Source of the DNA: Valencia hispanica
Lineage: Eukaryota > Chordata > Actinopteri > Cyprinodontiformes > Valenciidae
Length of the DNA: 64,000 nucleotides
Direction: 5' to 3'
Assembly (NCBI GenBank): GCA_963556495.2
Contig: OY747712.1
Span: 18,744,235-18,808,234 of the forward strand
Shown: positions 1-12,084 of the stretch, one piece after another
Layout: each line of letters begins with the position of its first letter
How positions within the stretch are numbered: the first letter of the stretch is position 1
Notes under the pieces: model-generated
Told to the model about the DNA's origin: nothing
Database searches by the model: none
What the model saw: only the letters and a program-made list of their open reading frames with translations
Position numbers and translations under genes: made by a program

Positions 1-1341
1 AGTATAGTATGTGGAAGAGGTTAATTTCATGTGTGTATGGTAATTCTGAATAATGTCCCAGGGGGCACCCCATACATAAAATCAACATGCTGTCCTGTTT
101 AAATAGGTTAAAATGACCTTAAAGTACCTTGCAACTGGTAACAAAATGCATATGTAAAAGGAAATACTGTATTCATGTGACTTTACATCTTGCAGGCTTG
201 AAACTCTTATAATTTAGTTGTTAAATATTTTTACACTTACTTAAATCATGTTCTAACACATTTAACCTATCAGCTATTTTCTGTCATATTATAGCCTATG
301 TTAGTTTTATTATTTCACTACAGCCTCTAGATTATCTTGCCCTATCCAACTAGGTAATATGATTTATAAATATGAACTTAGAAGTTAACAGTCAGAAGCG
401 CTTCTCATCCCTCACTGTGTAACACTCAGACTGTGCAGCGACACCACCTAATTCACAAAGAGACTGTATTTTTATAATTCACATTAATACACAATGCAGT
501 CTCACAGGCTTTTTTATGCAGCTAGTGTTCCCCTTATTGGTTATGATGCTCATAGGTTTGCATTAATAATTCTCAGACTGGGAGAAGAATACGGTTCTTT
601 CCTTCCATTCCTCACTTATCAAGCATCGATTGACAGGGGCTGCCTTTACTGTAGCGTGGACGCACAGGACCCTGACTTGTTAACCTTCACTTGAATTATT
701 GCGGATTGAATCCACCTGTGCTCTGTTCATGGAACCGAATAAGCCTAGCGTGAACCATTAGGCTCAAGCAAGGCCATTTCAAATAAGCTTCAAATTTATG
801 AGCTTGCTCCATGGAACAGCGCTCCGGTTTAAGTGTTCCTTGCTGGTTTAACCTGTTACACACCATGATTCTCTCAAATTTCTGAGAGAGTCTGACTCCT
901 TTTCAGACACACTCCAAGACATTCACTGCAAGTCAAAATTATGATTGTTTGATTCAACAGTTAATCTGAATTTATGCTGCTATTCATTTTAAAGGAGTAA
1001 TTACCTAGTATTCCTTGGATACCCACGCTCTATTATAGTCATTCAGGCCCTTCTAAAAAAGAAAAGTTGAAAAACATAAAACAGAGCTCCTCTGACCCTT
1101 ATTTCTGAAGGCATTATTGTTTTGCTGATCTGATGCGATATTTTGGCTGTCGTGGATGGTCATTGTAATAATGCAAATGAGGAACGCGTTGATTGGTGGC
1201 AGGAAGGAGGGGGATTGACACTGCAGGTAACGCTTCAGCATATCTAGCCCATAGCTACTACTCCCGCTAGCATACAATAGCCACATTAGCAGTCAGCTGC
1301 TGTTTGTTACACACAGTAGAGCAATAAAAACACAGCCTTAC
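1..1341. other. AT-rich non-coding stretch
   Basis: No reading frame here looks like a conserved protein, and no repeat family was recognised. The short open frames are of chance length. Confidence 0.5.
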
Positions 1342-1445
1342 CGTTTCAATTGCAGCCAAGTCTCTAATTGTTGGAATGCCCTCTTTTTCCAAACGGAGCT
1401 TCAATGCCCACTTCGCCTGATATTGTCCCAAATTCTTAAAGAATT
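1342..1445 (-). CDS. Candidate internal exon of an unrecognised gene
   Basis: On the minus strand a 104-base segment is bounded by a pyrimidine-rich acceptor (AG at 1447-1446) and a strong donor (GTAAGG from 1341). Read in phase 2 it is open throughout and encodes about 34 residues of ordinary protein-like composition, including the stretch KWALKLRLEKEGIPTIRDLA. I do not recognise the family. No partner exons were identified nearby, so this may be one exon of a host gene whose remainder lies beyond the left edge, a retroelement fragment, or chance. The signal is the joint fit of both splice sites and an open, charged reading frame. Confidence 0.33.
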
Positions 1446-1559
1446 CTGGCGTAAAAAAATAGAAAAAATATTTCCATGTTGATTCTGGCAGTCAACAACA
1501 GAGCAACTCACGTGTGCACTACGTTTCTGCATCTTTCACGGTTGAGTTCGTACTTCGAA

Positions 1560-1833
1560 TCGGTGATGTGTCGGTCGCAAATGAACCGGCTCTAAGAGCT
1601 AACTCTTTGAAGTAAACGATAGGAGCCAGCTCGTCATTGGGAGCCGTTTTTTTGTTTTTTCATTCCCCCCCGCTTGTTTTGGTACACATCGTTTTGCATT
1701 AATATTGGTAATAAATACAGTTCAAGCAACAGAAAATCTGAGGAGCCACTTGGGAGCCGAAAGAGCCGGCTCTTTACGGTGAGCCAAGCCAAAAGAATTG
1801 GCTCTCCAAAAAGAGCTGGAATTCCCATCCCTA
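1560..1833. mobile_element. hAT-like element fragment with GAGCCGGCTC subterminal repeats
   Basis: The segment carries repeated AGAGCCGGCTCTTT-like motifs in both orientations (around 1589, 1611, 1640, 1748, 1762 and 1798) and ends in AATTCCCATCCCTAG. Clusters of short subterminal motifs in both orientations are typical of non-autonomous hAT elements. The left end is unclear and no target duplication was found. Confidence 0.45.
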
Positions 1834-1834
1834 G

Positions 1835-2010
1835 GATTCAGTAATGGCGGCGCTCGACTGAATATGAGGGGGAGAGGGGAGAGAGGGAGGGCGGGCGTCG
1901 TGCAGCATAGGTCTGCGATGTCTATACATGGTATATCCTGCGCCGACTTGACGTCAAGTCGGCCAGAAATTAAAATCACGTATTTGAGTGCGCGTGCACG
2001 TGGGCTGGTT
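1835..2010. promoter_or_regulatory. GC-rich promoter-like segment with CRE-centred palindrome
   Basis: This island is markedly more GC-rich than its flanks. It contains a perfect 22-base palindrome at 1942-1963 with arms GCCGACTTGAC, centred on the CRE consensus TGACGTCA. E-box-like CACGTG follows near 1998. It lies upstream of the minus-strand candidate exon at 1342-1445, so a minus-strand promoter is possible. Promoter activity is inference only; an internal piece of a mobile element is an alternative. Confidence 0.3.
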
Positions 2011-2199
2011 GACGAACCTAGGGGTAAACAAATGCTTCACTTTTAAATTTCGGCTTCCTGGCCAGTGTATAATCATTAGGCAATCATAACATACATTTTT
2101 TGTCGTGGAAAAGTGAATGTTGCAGGGCATGACTCCTTTAAGGGTAAAGAAATTTAGACAGGTAGGCAGAATACCCCCTCCCCCCATTCCCAAGTACAG

Positions 2200-4894
2200 A
2201 CTCTCTGCCTGGTGACCACTGGAACAATTTTAATTGGCTTATTTTTGCCCAAATATAAAATAACTCAGTTGAATCCTGTGGGCTTTCCTAGTGGTCTCAT
2301 TAAACCATAATTTTAATTTACCATCATTTGCTTATTTCTGGGACCACTTAGGGCCTTCTGTGAATACAGACTAAGACTTTAACAGCATGCCACTGCATTT
2401 TTAAGGTACCCAGTGTTGCACGAGTCACTTCCCATTTTTATTTAAAGGGAATAAAGTTGATATCTGTGCTTAGATGATTGTGGAAGTCACTATCATGTAA
2501 TAGTTAACTGTGTGTGCTGACTTGGGCTGTGGCCATCTATGTCTCAGTATTTCCAGTTATTGACCACATTGTCACGAAGGAGTGTAGAAATCTAAGTAAT
2601 TGCATAAATAAACTTCCCAAAAAGCAACAAGTGGGTAGCACAACATTGTCTGTCCGTCCCTCCAAATATATTAATGGAGACCAGTCCTAGCAATCACTTT
2701 CTACAGAAGTTGCACTGGTGTCAGTTAAATTTAATAACGTGGACATAAAAGAAAATGTATAATTCAAATGATTCTCAAAAAAAAAGAAGACATTCAACTA
2801 TTGCGACAACCTATGTGGGGATGCATATTATGACATTTCCAGGTTTTGCTTTGTGTTATTTCTAAATTTCTTTACATCACTACATTTACCCACCAGATAT
2901 TTTCAGTTGATGCAATCAGTTTTTTTTCCTTCTATGAAAACATATCTTTTGCTCCTCTAATACATTTTATTGTTCCTGCTCACCTCATTAAATCCTAGTA
3001 ACAAAGTAGTAGAAAAGATGGTTATACTCTTGCTTGGCTGTTATATTTAAATTGCGAGATGTTAAAACGTGTGAGGCATTATGGTGAAAGTGTAACAAAT
3101 CACAGGAAGTAATTTTGAGGAACCAAAACTCAAAAAAACAAAATACAAACCCAAGACGACGATGAGAAACAGAGCAAAAAGCTCTTTTATTTACTTCTAG
3201 ATTATACTAAAGCCTAGTTTCATTATGCTCAGTTTTATACCTAGTTTTAATGTGTCCAACAACATTTTAAAAGAAACTTTAAAGATAATCAAAATCAATT
3301 GTTATATTTTAATATTTGAAGTTTCTTGGGTGAGCTCCATAGTTTGGATTCTTCAATTCTGCAAATGTCTTCACTGTAAAGTTAAAATAAATACACTGTG
3401 GTCACTGGTTCACTGTATAAAAGCATGCATTATATGAACTGCCTTCCTTCTGTCAAAGCCGAAAATCATCTAAAGGCTCTATATTTACTTTGCTATAAAT
3501 TAATATTTTGTTGAGTTGAAGAGACCAGTCAGGTTGAACCATAAACCAAAAACCCTTGAGCAAAGGGACAGATACATAAAGTTTCCAAAAAGGCACAAAG
3601 AACCCATACACACTTATCAAACTACCGTATTAACTTGATAAAGTGGGGTTGACAGATCACTGAGACTCAGCAAATTTGGTCCTGAAACTGTACACGTAAG
3701 CTTCTCAGCCTATCTCCTATGACAGCCTAAACAACCAGGACCAGAACCTCTATTTTTAATTCATCAACTCAGTATCTGCATTTCCTTATCTCCAGCACAC
3801 CTAGGTAGGTTCCTCACCTAATGCAACTAAAAGATCTGCAGATTGTTTCCTCTTTTCATTAAAATGAAAGTGGCCGTGTAAGATTCAGGTAGTGAGTGCA
3901 AAGGTTGAGAGCAATCCAAAGCGCTGTCATTTTTTGTTTTGCTGTTTCCTGCAAAACAAGGTTTGTAAAATAATTTTTTGTTAAAATTGTATATTTTATG
4001 CAATTAGCCTCAATTCAATATAAATTCTACTTAATGGATGTAACTTTGTAAACATTTTCTTCTTGCTTTTTTAAAGTAAGACATAATCAAATGAATAATC
4101 AAACTTTAGTCTATTGAAATAATTTTGTAGAATCAGCCCAAAGTTCAACAAGTACAATCTCATTAAAGATTGTCTATATTGAGGTATGCAGAGTACAGAT
4201 ATTTAAACTGTGCAGATCAAGCTGGTAGGTGTCGTTACTTGTTTTTGTCTGTCATTTACGGTCTGAAAATTGAGTCAGACATTTCGACACAGTGGTTTTG
4301 ACACATAATTCTAAATCCCTCTTGTTATTCAGCTTTATTTGCTGAAATGCATTCTCCAGCCTAATTTTTTTTTCTTTTTTCCCCCATCAGTACCTGTGGA
4401 CAAATTTCTTTTAATTTAATTTATGCAGGGACAGCGTGAATAAACATTACTTAAAAACATTGAAAATATATACTTATTAACTACCAGAAACTTTAATTCA
4501 TCCTGTCTTGATTACTGCATTTCTTAATATTCTAGCTTAATCAACAAGTCAGCTGCCCTATTCACCTCAAAACTGAGCTGCTACAACTCAAAAAAACCAT
4601 TACATGCTCACATCTCTTTTCTTATACATTACTGCCAGTCAAATTTAGGAGTTACCAAACTCTTCCTCATACTCTAAAGCAATAAACAGCTTTGCTCCCA
4701 CTTACTCTCTCCTGATTAAAGTATTCTGATTTTGCCACAATTGAGACTAAAAACGTGTGGATTGTGTTTTCTTTCTGGTCATTTCAAATCTTTAAAAACA
4801 TTCCTTTAACCATCAGTGTAGCTGACATTGAATCTTAGAAATCACATTCAAAGACTTACTGTCAGGAACTGTGTCTACATGCAGCTGTGAATGC
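2200..4894. other. AT-rich non-coding stretch
   Basis: About 2.7 kb with no convincing coding frame or recognised element. Short A and T runs are frequent. Confidence 0.5.
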
Positions 4895-5356
4895 TGCACT
4901 TTTAAGAGTAGTTTTACTACGCTGTACTTTTTACTTATACTTGAGTAATATTATTATGAAGTATCAGGACTTTTGCTTGAATAAAATTTCTAGATGCTCT
5001 ACCTGCTGTGAGTAACTTCACTGAATAAAAAACAAACAAAAATACACAAGACACAGAAACAAACCTTGGGTTTAAGGAGACCACCTATATCTACACAAGC
5101 TTTGTTTTTCTAATGTCATTTTCTGTTGAGCTTGTTGTTGCATTCTGACTAGGAAATTGACCGTATGCAACATTATTTTTAAAAAATTAAATCAGATGTT
5201 ACTCAGTACTCTAGTAGCCTTGTTACCTAATACTTTTTTACTTTTACTCGAGTAATTTTTGTGGACGGCTACTTTTTACTTTTACTTGAGTGAAAACATG
5301 TTGAAGTAGTGATACTCTTAGTTGACTACACTTTTTGACAACTACCCATCTCTTTA
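4895..5356. mobile_element. Two hAT (Ac/Tol2-type) terminal fragments
   Basis: Repeats of TACTTTTACTTGAGTA and close variants occur at 4918-4990 and 5220-5310, the signature of the ends of hAT elements abundant in fish. The segment ends in CTACCCATCTCT, which reads on the other strand as an AGAGATGGGTAG terminus. Two ends appear in the same orientation (near 5010 and 5354), so this is a rearranged or composite fragment rather than one complete element. Confidence 0.5.
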
Positions 5357-6019
5357 AATGTAAAGGTATCTGTAACTCGTGTATTAATCAAAAAGCGCTC
5401 AAAAAATAAAGCTTTATTTACTATTATTCAGAAGGGTGGGTATATTTTGTTCCATTTATTTATTTGAGTCATTTGTCATAGAAAAGAAAATTTAAACATA
5501 AAATACAATCCAGAAAGGTGATGGAAAAGCTGTAAGCTGGAGCCATGGTTATTTCACCAACTTTTTGTTCATTACCTTTTCTAAACAGATTTCATGCTTT
5601 AGGTGCAGAAAAAAAACTTTTGTTTTTTTCCAATTTGCAGTCACCTTTTAAGAAAGTGATTTGAGTATTTTTTTAAACAAATGACAGAAAAAGAAACTAC
5701 AAAACCATCTACATTTAGAAATCATGTCACTTTTGGATGTCTTTGCTCCGATCTCTTTCATGTCTGCATCAATTCCTGGGAGACGGGTTGATGGCTGCTC
5801 ACACCTCCTATTGAGCACTCATTTAGAGAAACCTTATATGCACCAGCATGCTCACACACACATAGTTGTGGGGTCTCCGGTGTTTACAGATACATTCTTG
5901 GGCAGAGGTTATCATTACCAGATCTTGATTAATCGGTACCATGAGCTTTTCTGTGACATTGTTGTTGTATTTTTATATCCATTTTTGTGTGATGTGGTTG
6001 TGTAGTTCTTAGTTCACAA

Positions 6020-6295
6020 TGTTTGTTTTGTTTTGATGATGTTCCTTTTTCTGTTTTTTGTTTTTTCCCCTCTCTCTGCCGTCCTGTGGGTATGGAGGCA
6101 GACTCCGATGTTTTCCTGTGTTCTCTTTGTTCCCCTTCCTCTCTTGTATTTTCAACTCACTCTCTCTTGACTTTTTGTTTCCACCTCTCTTCTTCATCTT
6201 CTGTCTTTCTTCCCCTTTATTTTCCATCTCCGTGTCCATAACATCAGAAAATAAAACCCACAGCAATTCATAATAAAGATTTCTCACACACATGT
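6020..6295 (+). repeat. Dispersed repeat, copy 1 (pyrimidine-rich, AATAAAG 3' end)
   Basis: This segment shares its order of motifs with 14285-14517: a CTCTCTGCCGTC start, a TTTGTTCCxCxTCCTxTCTTGTAT core, a TCTTCTTCATCTTCT block, and a CCCACAGCAAT end followed by AATAAAGATTT and CACACA. The constant 3' end with an AATAAA-like signal suggests the 3' part of a retroposed sequence. The parent family was not identified. Confidence 0.5.
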
Positions 6296-6850
6296 GCTAT
6301 TTAAAATATCAGTTAAAACCAATAAAGTTTCTTTTGAAAGAGGAGAAAATATGCAAAAATATACAGAGGTATAAATATTAATAATAATACTTTAGCACTG
6401 TAAAAACCAATGGATCATTTCTGGGAACAAGTCATCATGATGTGCTCTTCCATATTATTATTATTTATTTTATTAAACCAGTCCTCAACAGTTGTAGTGG
6501 TGAAGCAGAAGGTATGATCACTGTCATGAATATTGTTGAACATTTACGTTGTCACATAGTCATGAGTTCAGCGATTCAAGGATATTGCCTCCTTGTTTTT
6601 GTTCTGCTGAGCATCTTGTCTCATCTCGTCTCCATGTTAATGATCCATTTACACCGTTTTTTAAAATGCATTTTTTTTAACTGAAATGATTTGTTTTCTA
6701 TTGCTAAATATTTCAGTTCTGATGATTAAATACTATTGTGGAAGAAATGTAATGTTAAGAATGATCTGTTCTGTGTAGTTCACATACTGATAGTTACTGA
6801 TAGTTACTATGTGTCTTTTCTTTATGAAATGATGACCTTTTACACATCAG

Positions 6851-6982
6851 ATGTTAGCAAAATCCCTGGCTGAGTCGACAGATGCGAACAAACCTGATGC
6901 AGACGCCGAAAGACGAGACGAAGGGGATGGAGACGATGGATGTGACGTGGACATGCTTGAAGACCTCGAGCTATATGAGTAA
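6851..6982 (+). pseudogene. Short acidic ORF inside the LTR element
   Basis: A 43-codon frame starts directly after a splice-acceptor-like sequence (TTTTACACATCAG) and ends at TAA. Its composition is strongly acidic in the second half (runs of Asp and Glu), quite unlike the surrounding AT-rich DNA. It could be the last exon of an accessory or envelope-region product of the element, or a chance frame. Nothing in it permits a functional call, and the rest of the coding region is deleted. Confidence 0.25.
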
Positions 6983-7952
6983 TTGAATTACAGATGTATG
7001 ACAATTACATTTAAATCACCTTGTGAATTAGGTTTTCTGATGTTTTTTTTTCTGTGTTGTGTTCCTCCATGGCAGTTCCATGAAAATTTAGCAAGGTCTC
7101 GTCCCAGTTAAAGCAGAGAGAAAAAGGGGTTGATTTTTATTTTTCAATTATATTTTTTATTATTTTTTCACTAGGAGGTCATTTATGTGATTTCAGTTAT
7201 GTTTCCTTTTTATTTATTTATTTATTTTATTTTATTATTCAATTTCAGTTCATTGTTATTCAGCAATTATTTCCTTTTTCAGTTATTTCATTGTCATTAT
7301 AAATTCATTTATAAGCAGTGAATCAGTACTGAAATTGAGTCTATTGTTATTGATTACTACTGATCTGTTTTTTTTTTGCATTACCTCTTTAAAGGGTCAG
7401 TGTAGCGCTGACAAATGAGTGACTGACGATCTTTTGATTTCGGGGTTTTCACAATGGATGCAAGCCTCATTTAAGGAAGAGTACACGTTTCAAATTTGTG
7501 CAAAATTTAATTTACTCATTCATAGTGGACTTGACTGATCCTGCCTAAAAATTTATTTTTTCTTCTTCTTTATTTTGCAATTATTTCTTAGACATCCTGA
7601 TTTTCATGACAAGCGATGCAGAAATGGCTACCTTGGGGGCAAAGGAGTCGCCACATTCTTTTTCACCCAAGAAGTCGTGAAACAACAAACACGACCATAG
7701 GTTGGAGGTTGATCATCTTACGCCCCTGGGTTTTTTGATTGTGGCGTTGCATCGGGTCCAGTAACTGTCATCAGGAAGGATGTATAGAACTCATCATTTT
7801 GTTCAGAAGTTGACTTACTGTGACATGTAATGCACAAAAATCATTTGGTATTGTTTTTTTTTTTCTACTGCCTGCCTTCTCATTAGTGGTAGTTTCAAGT
7901 GAGCCATTCTTAATCATTTGTTAATGTTTTTGTTTTGTTTATCACAGATATG

Positions 7953-7966
7953 ATAAAAAGGGAGGA
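7953..7966 (+). other. Polypurine tract before 3' LTR
   Basis: The run ATAAAAAGGGAGGA lies directly before the repeated block that starts TGTGG. Its position and composition match the primer for plus-strand synthesis in LTR retroelements. Confidence 0.45.
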
Positions 7967-7970
7967 CTAT

Positions 7971-8452
7971 TGTGGAAGAAATGTAATGTTAATAATGATC
8001 TGTTCTGTGTAGTTCACATACTGATAGTTACTGATAGTTACTATGTGTCTTTTCTTTATGATATGATGACCAATCTGATTATGTGACACTGTATGAATTT
8101 AGGTCAGGTCAAACCAGCTGATTCAGACTCTTACAGCCTGGGTTGGCATGGCAACTCTCTTTTACGTCTAAGAACGTCCTGACATACATTGATTATGCTT
8201 CTATATCAAATCTTCTACGCCTAATGAGTCAAACGCTTACCGACTGTGAAATGTTTGTTTGTAATATCATAGATGATAGGCTCATGATTACTGAACCTAT
8301 ATAATCCTGTCTTGTTTTGGAAGGCAGGTCAGTATCGCATATTTTCTCTGTTAACGCTGTACCTCCTTGTTTGATCAATCAAGTCTGTATTAAAACCTCA
8401 GAGGATCTGAAGGAATCTCTCTCATCTTTTTTATTAAAGAACTTCGATAACA
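7971..8452 (+). repeat. Putative 3' LTR
   Basis: It begins TGTGGAAG after the polypurine tract, contains ACCTATATAATCC (TATA-like) near 8298, a possible polyadenylation signal (ATTAAA at 8389), and ends TTCGATAACA. The first 105 bases are duplicated at 6737-6838. The U3-R-U5 division is inferred from this order only. Confidence 0.45.
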
Positions 8453-8923
8453 ATCCTTAGCAGGATGAACCTTATAAACAAAGGAACCTCCCTAGAGATC
8501 TTTTTTATGGTTATGTCTGATTGAATGCTCATTTTTACTCTTTAGCCCAGAAACTTTTAACCAAATTGTCATGTTGTTTAGTCAGAGCACAGTCTTTCAA
8601 TTACATTTTGCTCTGCAAGGTTTAGCTGCATGTGCTCCACTGACTGAACCAGTCAGACCATTTGATGCCCTTTGGATCAATGAGGCTTGAACATTAACTC
8701 TGCCGTTACTGGTTGTTCCTCACTTGTCCTTTTTTAGATAGCAGCTGGTAAATACTTTGTACTTCACTGCAGGAAGAAGACCTGCTGTTTTGCCGATGTT
8801 CTGGTTGTTTTGCTAGTTTTTGGCGTTTCCAGCACATAACTTCAGAAACGGACTCACATCTACCAAGTTTCCTTTGCAGACTATTTATTCTTTCTGAAAG
8901 CTTCATAATGTTGTCACCTGAAT

Positions 8924-9204
8924 TCAAATTCAAAAATACTTTATTGATCCCAGAGGGAAATTAAGTGTTGGTATAGCTCATAATTAATTCTTTAAGGAGT
9001 TGTTGTAGATGATGATGGCTGTGGGCAGGAAGGATTTCCTGTAGCGGTCTGTATTGCAGCAAAACTGAAGAAGCTTCCGACTGAAGACGCTCTGTTGTTG
9101 TACGACATTCTCATGAAGAGGATGCTCAGGGTTGTCCATAATCTTTTTGATTTTATGGAGAATCTTTCTTTGCATTATCATCTCCAGATGTTCCACAGTC
9201 ATCC
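8924..9204 (-). pseudogene. 3' fragment of an L2/CR1/Rex1-type LINE, antisense
   Basis: Minus-strand translation over 8984-9202 resembles the extreme C-terminus of CR1/L2/Rex1-type reverse transcriptase ORFs: a NPEHPLHENVV segment, then RYRKSFLPTAIIIYN before the stop. It is followed by a short 3' UTR containing a CCCTCTGGGATCAATAAAGT-like end (reverse strand of 8935-8956). Only the last 70 or so codons are present, consistent with the heavy 5' truncation usual in LINE copies. Confidence 0.6.
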
Positions 9205-9334
9205 CAAGAACAGAACCAGCCTTCTTAATCAGGTTTTTTAGCCTTTTTACAGGTTTTTTAGCCTTTTTAAGTCCCTGGGCGGTTTATTTTGCATTACATC
9301 TTATTTTGGTTAAGTTCTTTTTTAAATCCCTTTT

Positions 9335-9412
9335 TCTAGGGTAAACATTGGGATAAAGTTTTACGGAGTTGTGTGTTTTGTGCTTATATGTTGCATAAGG
9401 AGTACTTTATGT
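9335..9412 (+). repeat. Dispersed repeat, sense copy
   Basis: The stretch CGGAGTTGTGTGTTTTGTGC plus the following 25 bases, and the preceding TTGGGATAAAGTTTTA, recur on the opposite strand at 59345-59462. The order is the same, with about 60 extra bases between the two blocks there. No family was recognised. Confidence 0.45.
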
Positions 9413-9942
9413 GGGAATTTAACTGCCAATTATCAAGAGCCTACATTTACAATATGAGAGCAGGATTACATCTCTTTGCTCTCAAAACGTCTGCTCTCTT
9501 TCAAATATTCTCTGTTCTCCCTCAAATATTTGTTTTCGCATTCAGATTCAGCCATCCATCACTTGATTTCCTAAACATCCTGAGTTTGAAACATATTTTC
9601 ATACATTGTTGTGCTGAATAGTGTCTTTATTTCAGCTGAACCTAAACCAATTTGGATGCTAAGTTGCAGCAGGATGTTTTGGTTGCCTTCCAGGTTGGGT
9701 CCTGCCTAGAGCTTCAAATAAATCCCCTGCATTGTGACATCTCACACCATCACAGCTCCTCAAGGGATCACCTTTGTAAAACCACCCACTCTATTATTTA
9801 AACTTTTCTGCATCCCAAAATGACATGACAATCTTCTTTGTTCATACTCTTGTTAACTGTTTCTTGTGTTTTCTGGCCCCTCAGTTCCCCTCTGCTTTTT
9901 AATCATCACTAGCTGTGGTTGCTCAGCAGCAGCTCAGACGCA

Positions 9943-9970
9943 AGATAGATAGATAGATAGATAGATAGAT
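9943..9970. repeat. (GATA)n microsatellite
   Basis: Seven tandem GATA units. Confidence 0.9.
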
Positions 9971-9974
9971 ACAA

Positions 9975-12080
9975 GATATGTTTTGGAACAACTGATGTAA
10001 AGATCTGATATAGTGGTGATATTTATAGTAGGACATTTTAAATACAAATCTTCCACCTCTCTGTTTAGTCCAACCTGTAAACTGGTGTAGAAAACAGAGT
10101 GCTCTTTCATTAGGAACAAGAGATAGAACAGAGTATCAACAGCTAGACTTGAAATGTTTGAATAAAATAATCTTCAAATATGCTTTTAAGCTGAACATGA
10201 AATGAGAGACAGAGCAGCAGCAACCTATTGATGACAACTTCCTGAAAAAAGTTTAGGTGTAAACTGGCACAATATAAATAAATTGAATAAAATTAAAAGT
10301 TATAGATGTATTTTAACATACATAACATAATGAACACTGGGTAAGAAAATCACAGCGATAGACAAAGATCAACATAAAAAGAATCGAATACCTGTTCAAA
10401 TAAACACCATTCGAAAAACAATCAAAGCTCATATAAAACATATAAAACAAACAAATTTAAAATTTTTATGATATTGGAGAAGAACAAATATTTAAAAATA
10501 TATTTTCTATTGCATGTGAGAGAAAGGTCATCATCAAATAAAGAATATTTAGATTTTGTTTTTTCAAGGGTGTCAAGATGTGGGAAATGGAGTTAATATT
10601 GTGTTTCTCTTCGCAGGTTGAAAAGAAAAAATCAAGCCAAATAGATCTGTTTGTATTTCAGTTAAAGTTTTGTGTTTTAGAAAAAACACTTTTTGAGTGT
10701 GTTTCATGCTTGGCTTTTGAAGAGAAAATTGAATTTCCAAAATTTGCTGACCCATTTTAAATCTTTATTTTAGCTAGTTTCAAGAATCATCTTGACCCAA
10801 CATTTGAACTAATAATACCAGAAAAAAACGATTTTCCAAAAGAACATGGTGCTCTGTGCTTCATGGATTGCAAGGACACCAAATTTGAAAACCAATCATG
10901 ACCCATTTACACTTTGATTTTTTTTTTTATCGAGTGCTAAAACTTCAAAACTATTTTTTTTATTAATCTCCTCAGATATTATTCTTATTATTCTTTTCCT
11001 TCAAAGAAAAAAAGGTTTGAAAGTTGAGACAATTTAAAAAAATTGTAATGAATGGATTAGGTAACATTAAATTAAGGGTATAATAGGAAGATCCAAACTT
11101 GTGGCCTCTGGTTTTAATGAATTAAAGGGAAGGATGAGATCCTCAGAAGTGGATAAAACTGTAATTTACCTGCCCTTTACAAATACTGCCAAGACAATTT
11201 TATTTCCAAGTTTTTTTCCTGTGTAAGTTGCAAAGGCTCTGGCTCAGCTTACATATTTTCATGCCATTTTCTCAAATTCACATCACAATATGTAAATTAA
11301 CTTGTCCAAATCCTGATGGAAATTCCAGTTCTAAGTCCAAACTGGCATGAATCGACATCACCAGAATTTTTTTAAATTAGCCAACTCACTTTTTTTAAGT
11401 CCCACCCAGAACATGTGGCAAAGCTTTAACTCAATTAGGTTGAGATAGGGACCTGCATCATAGCCTTTTCTCTGCAGGAAGTTTTTTTTTTGTTTTTTTT
11501 TAGCTGTTCTTCACTAGGAGATTTGCTTTTTTGTCATTGTTTAGTCATTGAGATTCTCAAGCATTCTGGAGAGATCCATATTATGTATCTAAATTACGTT
11601 TCAAAAATGCTTTAAAAGATGCTTGATCTGTCAACGCAGGTATGTTTGGTTTTGACCCTTCCTCTCCAAAGACTTTGGTATTCAGTTCACTTTAACTCAC
11701 CAGCTGTATTTTATTAGTAGAAATGACTGGTCAAGTCAATCTTCCTGTAGCCAAAATAAAGCATCTTTCTCAGAATAATAATAGAATACTATAATAATAA
11801 TACTTGAAACCGAACATGTATTTGTCACTTTACAGGCTGTTTGTACTGTTCTGACTACATAAAATCAAAAGATTGAATGTTAACCATTTTATTTTATTTT
11901 AATTAAAACATTGCAGAAGTCCTCACAGGGCTCAAGACTGAATTTTAATTATGTTAAATTCTAAATGTGAAACAGCTTTTAATCAGTAGAATGCAGTCGG
12001 TTTAGGATGAAACATAAAATCTGCAAAACCTTCCAGCATCAAAGAGGAAGATGCAGCTAAAGGATGAAGCAGAGTGGCAC
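9975..12080. other. AT-rich non-coding stretch
   Basis: About 2.1 kb of AT-rich DNA with homopolymer runs. No coding frame or repeat family was recognised. Confidence 0.5.
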
Positions 12081-12084
12081 TTAA

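Larger units (their letters stand above)
6733..8452 (+). mobile_element. Decayed LTR retroelement (endogenous retrovirus-like) with internal deletion
   Basis: A block of about 105 bases beginning TGTGGAAGAAATG occurs twice in direct orientation, at 6737-6838 and 7971-8072. The second copy directly follows a polypurine tract, runs on with a TATA-like box and a possible AATAAA-type signal, and ends in CA near 8452, as expected for a 3' LTR of about 480 bases. The first copy stops after about 100 bases, so most of the 5' LTR and the main coding region are missing. Only a short acidic ORF lies between. No target duplication was found, so the outer limits are approximate. Confidence 0.45.

Noticed and set aside
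6009..6293. Minus-strand Lys/Glu-rich 94-codon frame
   Set aside because: It is the complement of the pyrimidine-rich dispersed repeat at 6020-6295.
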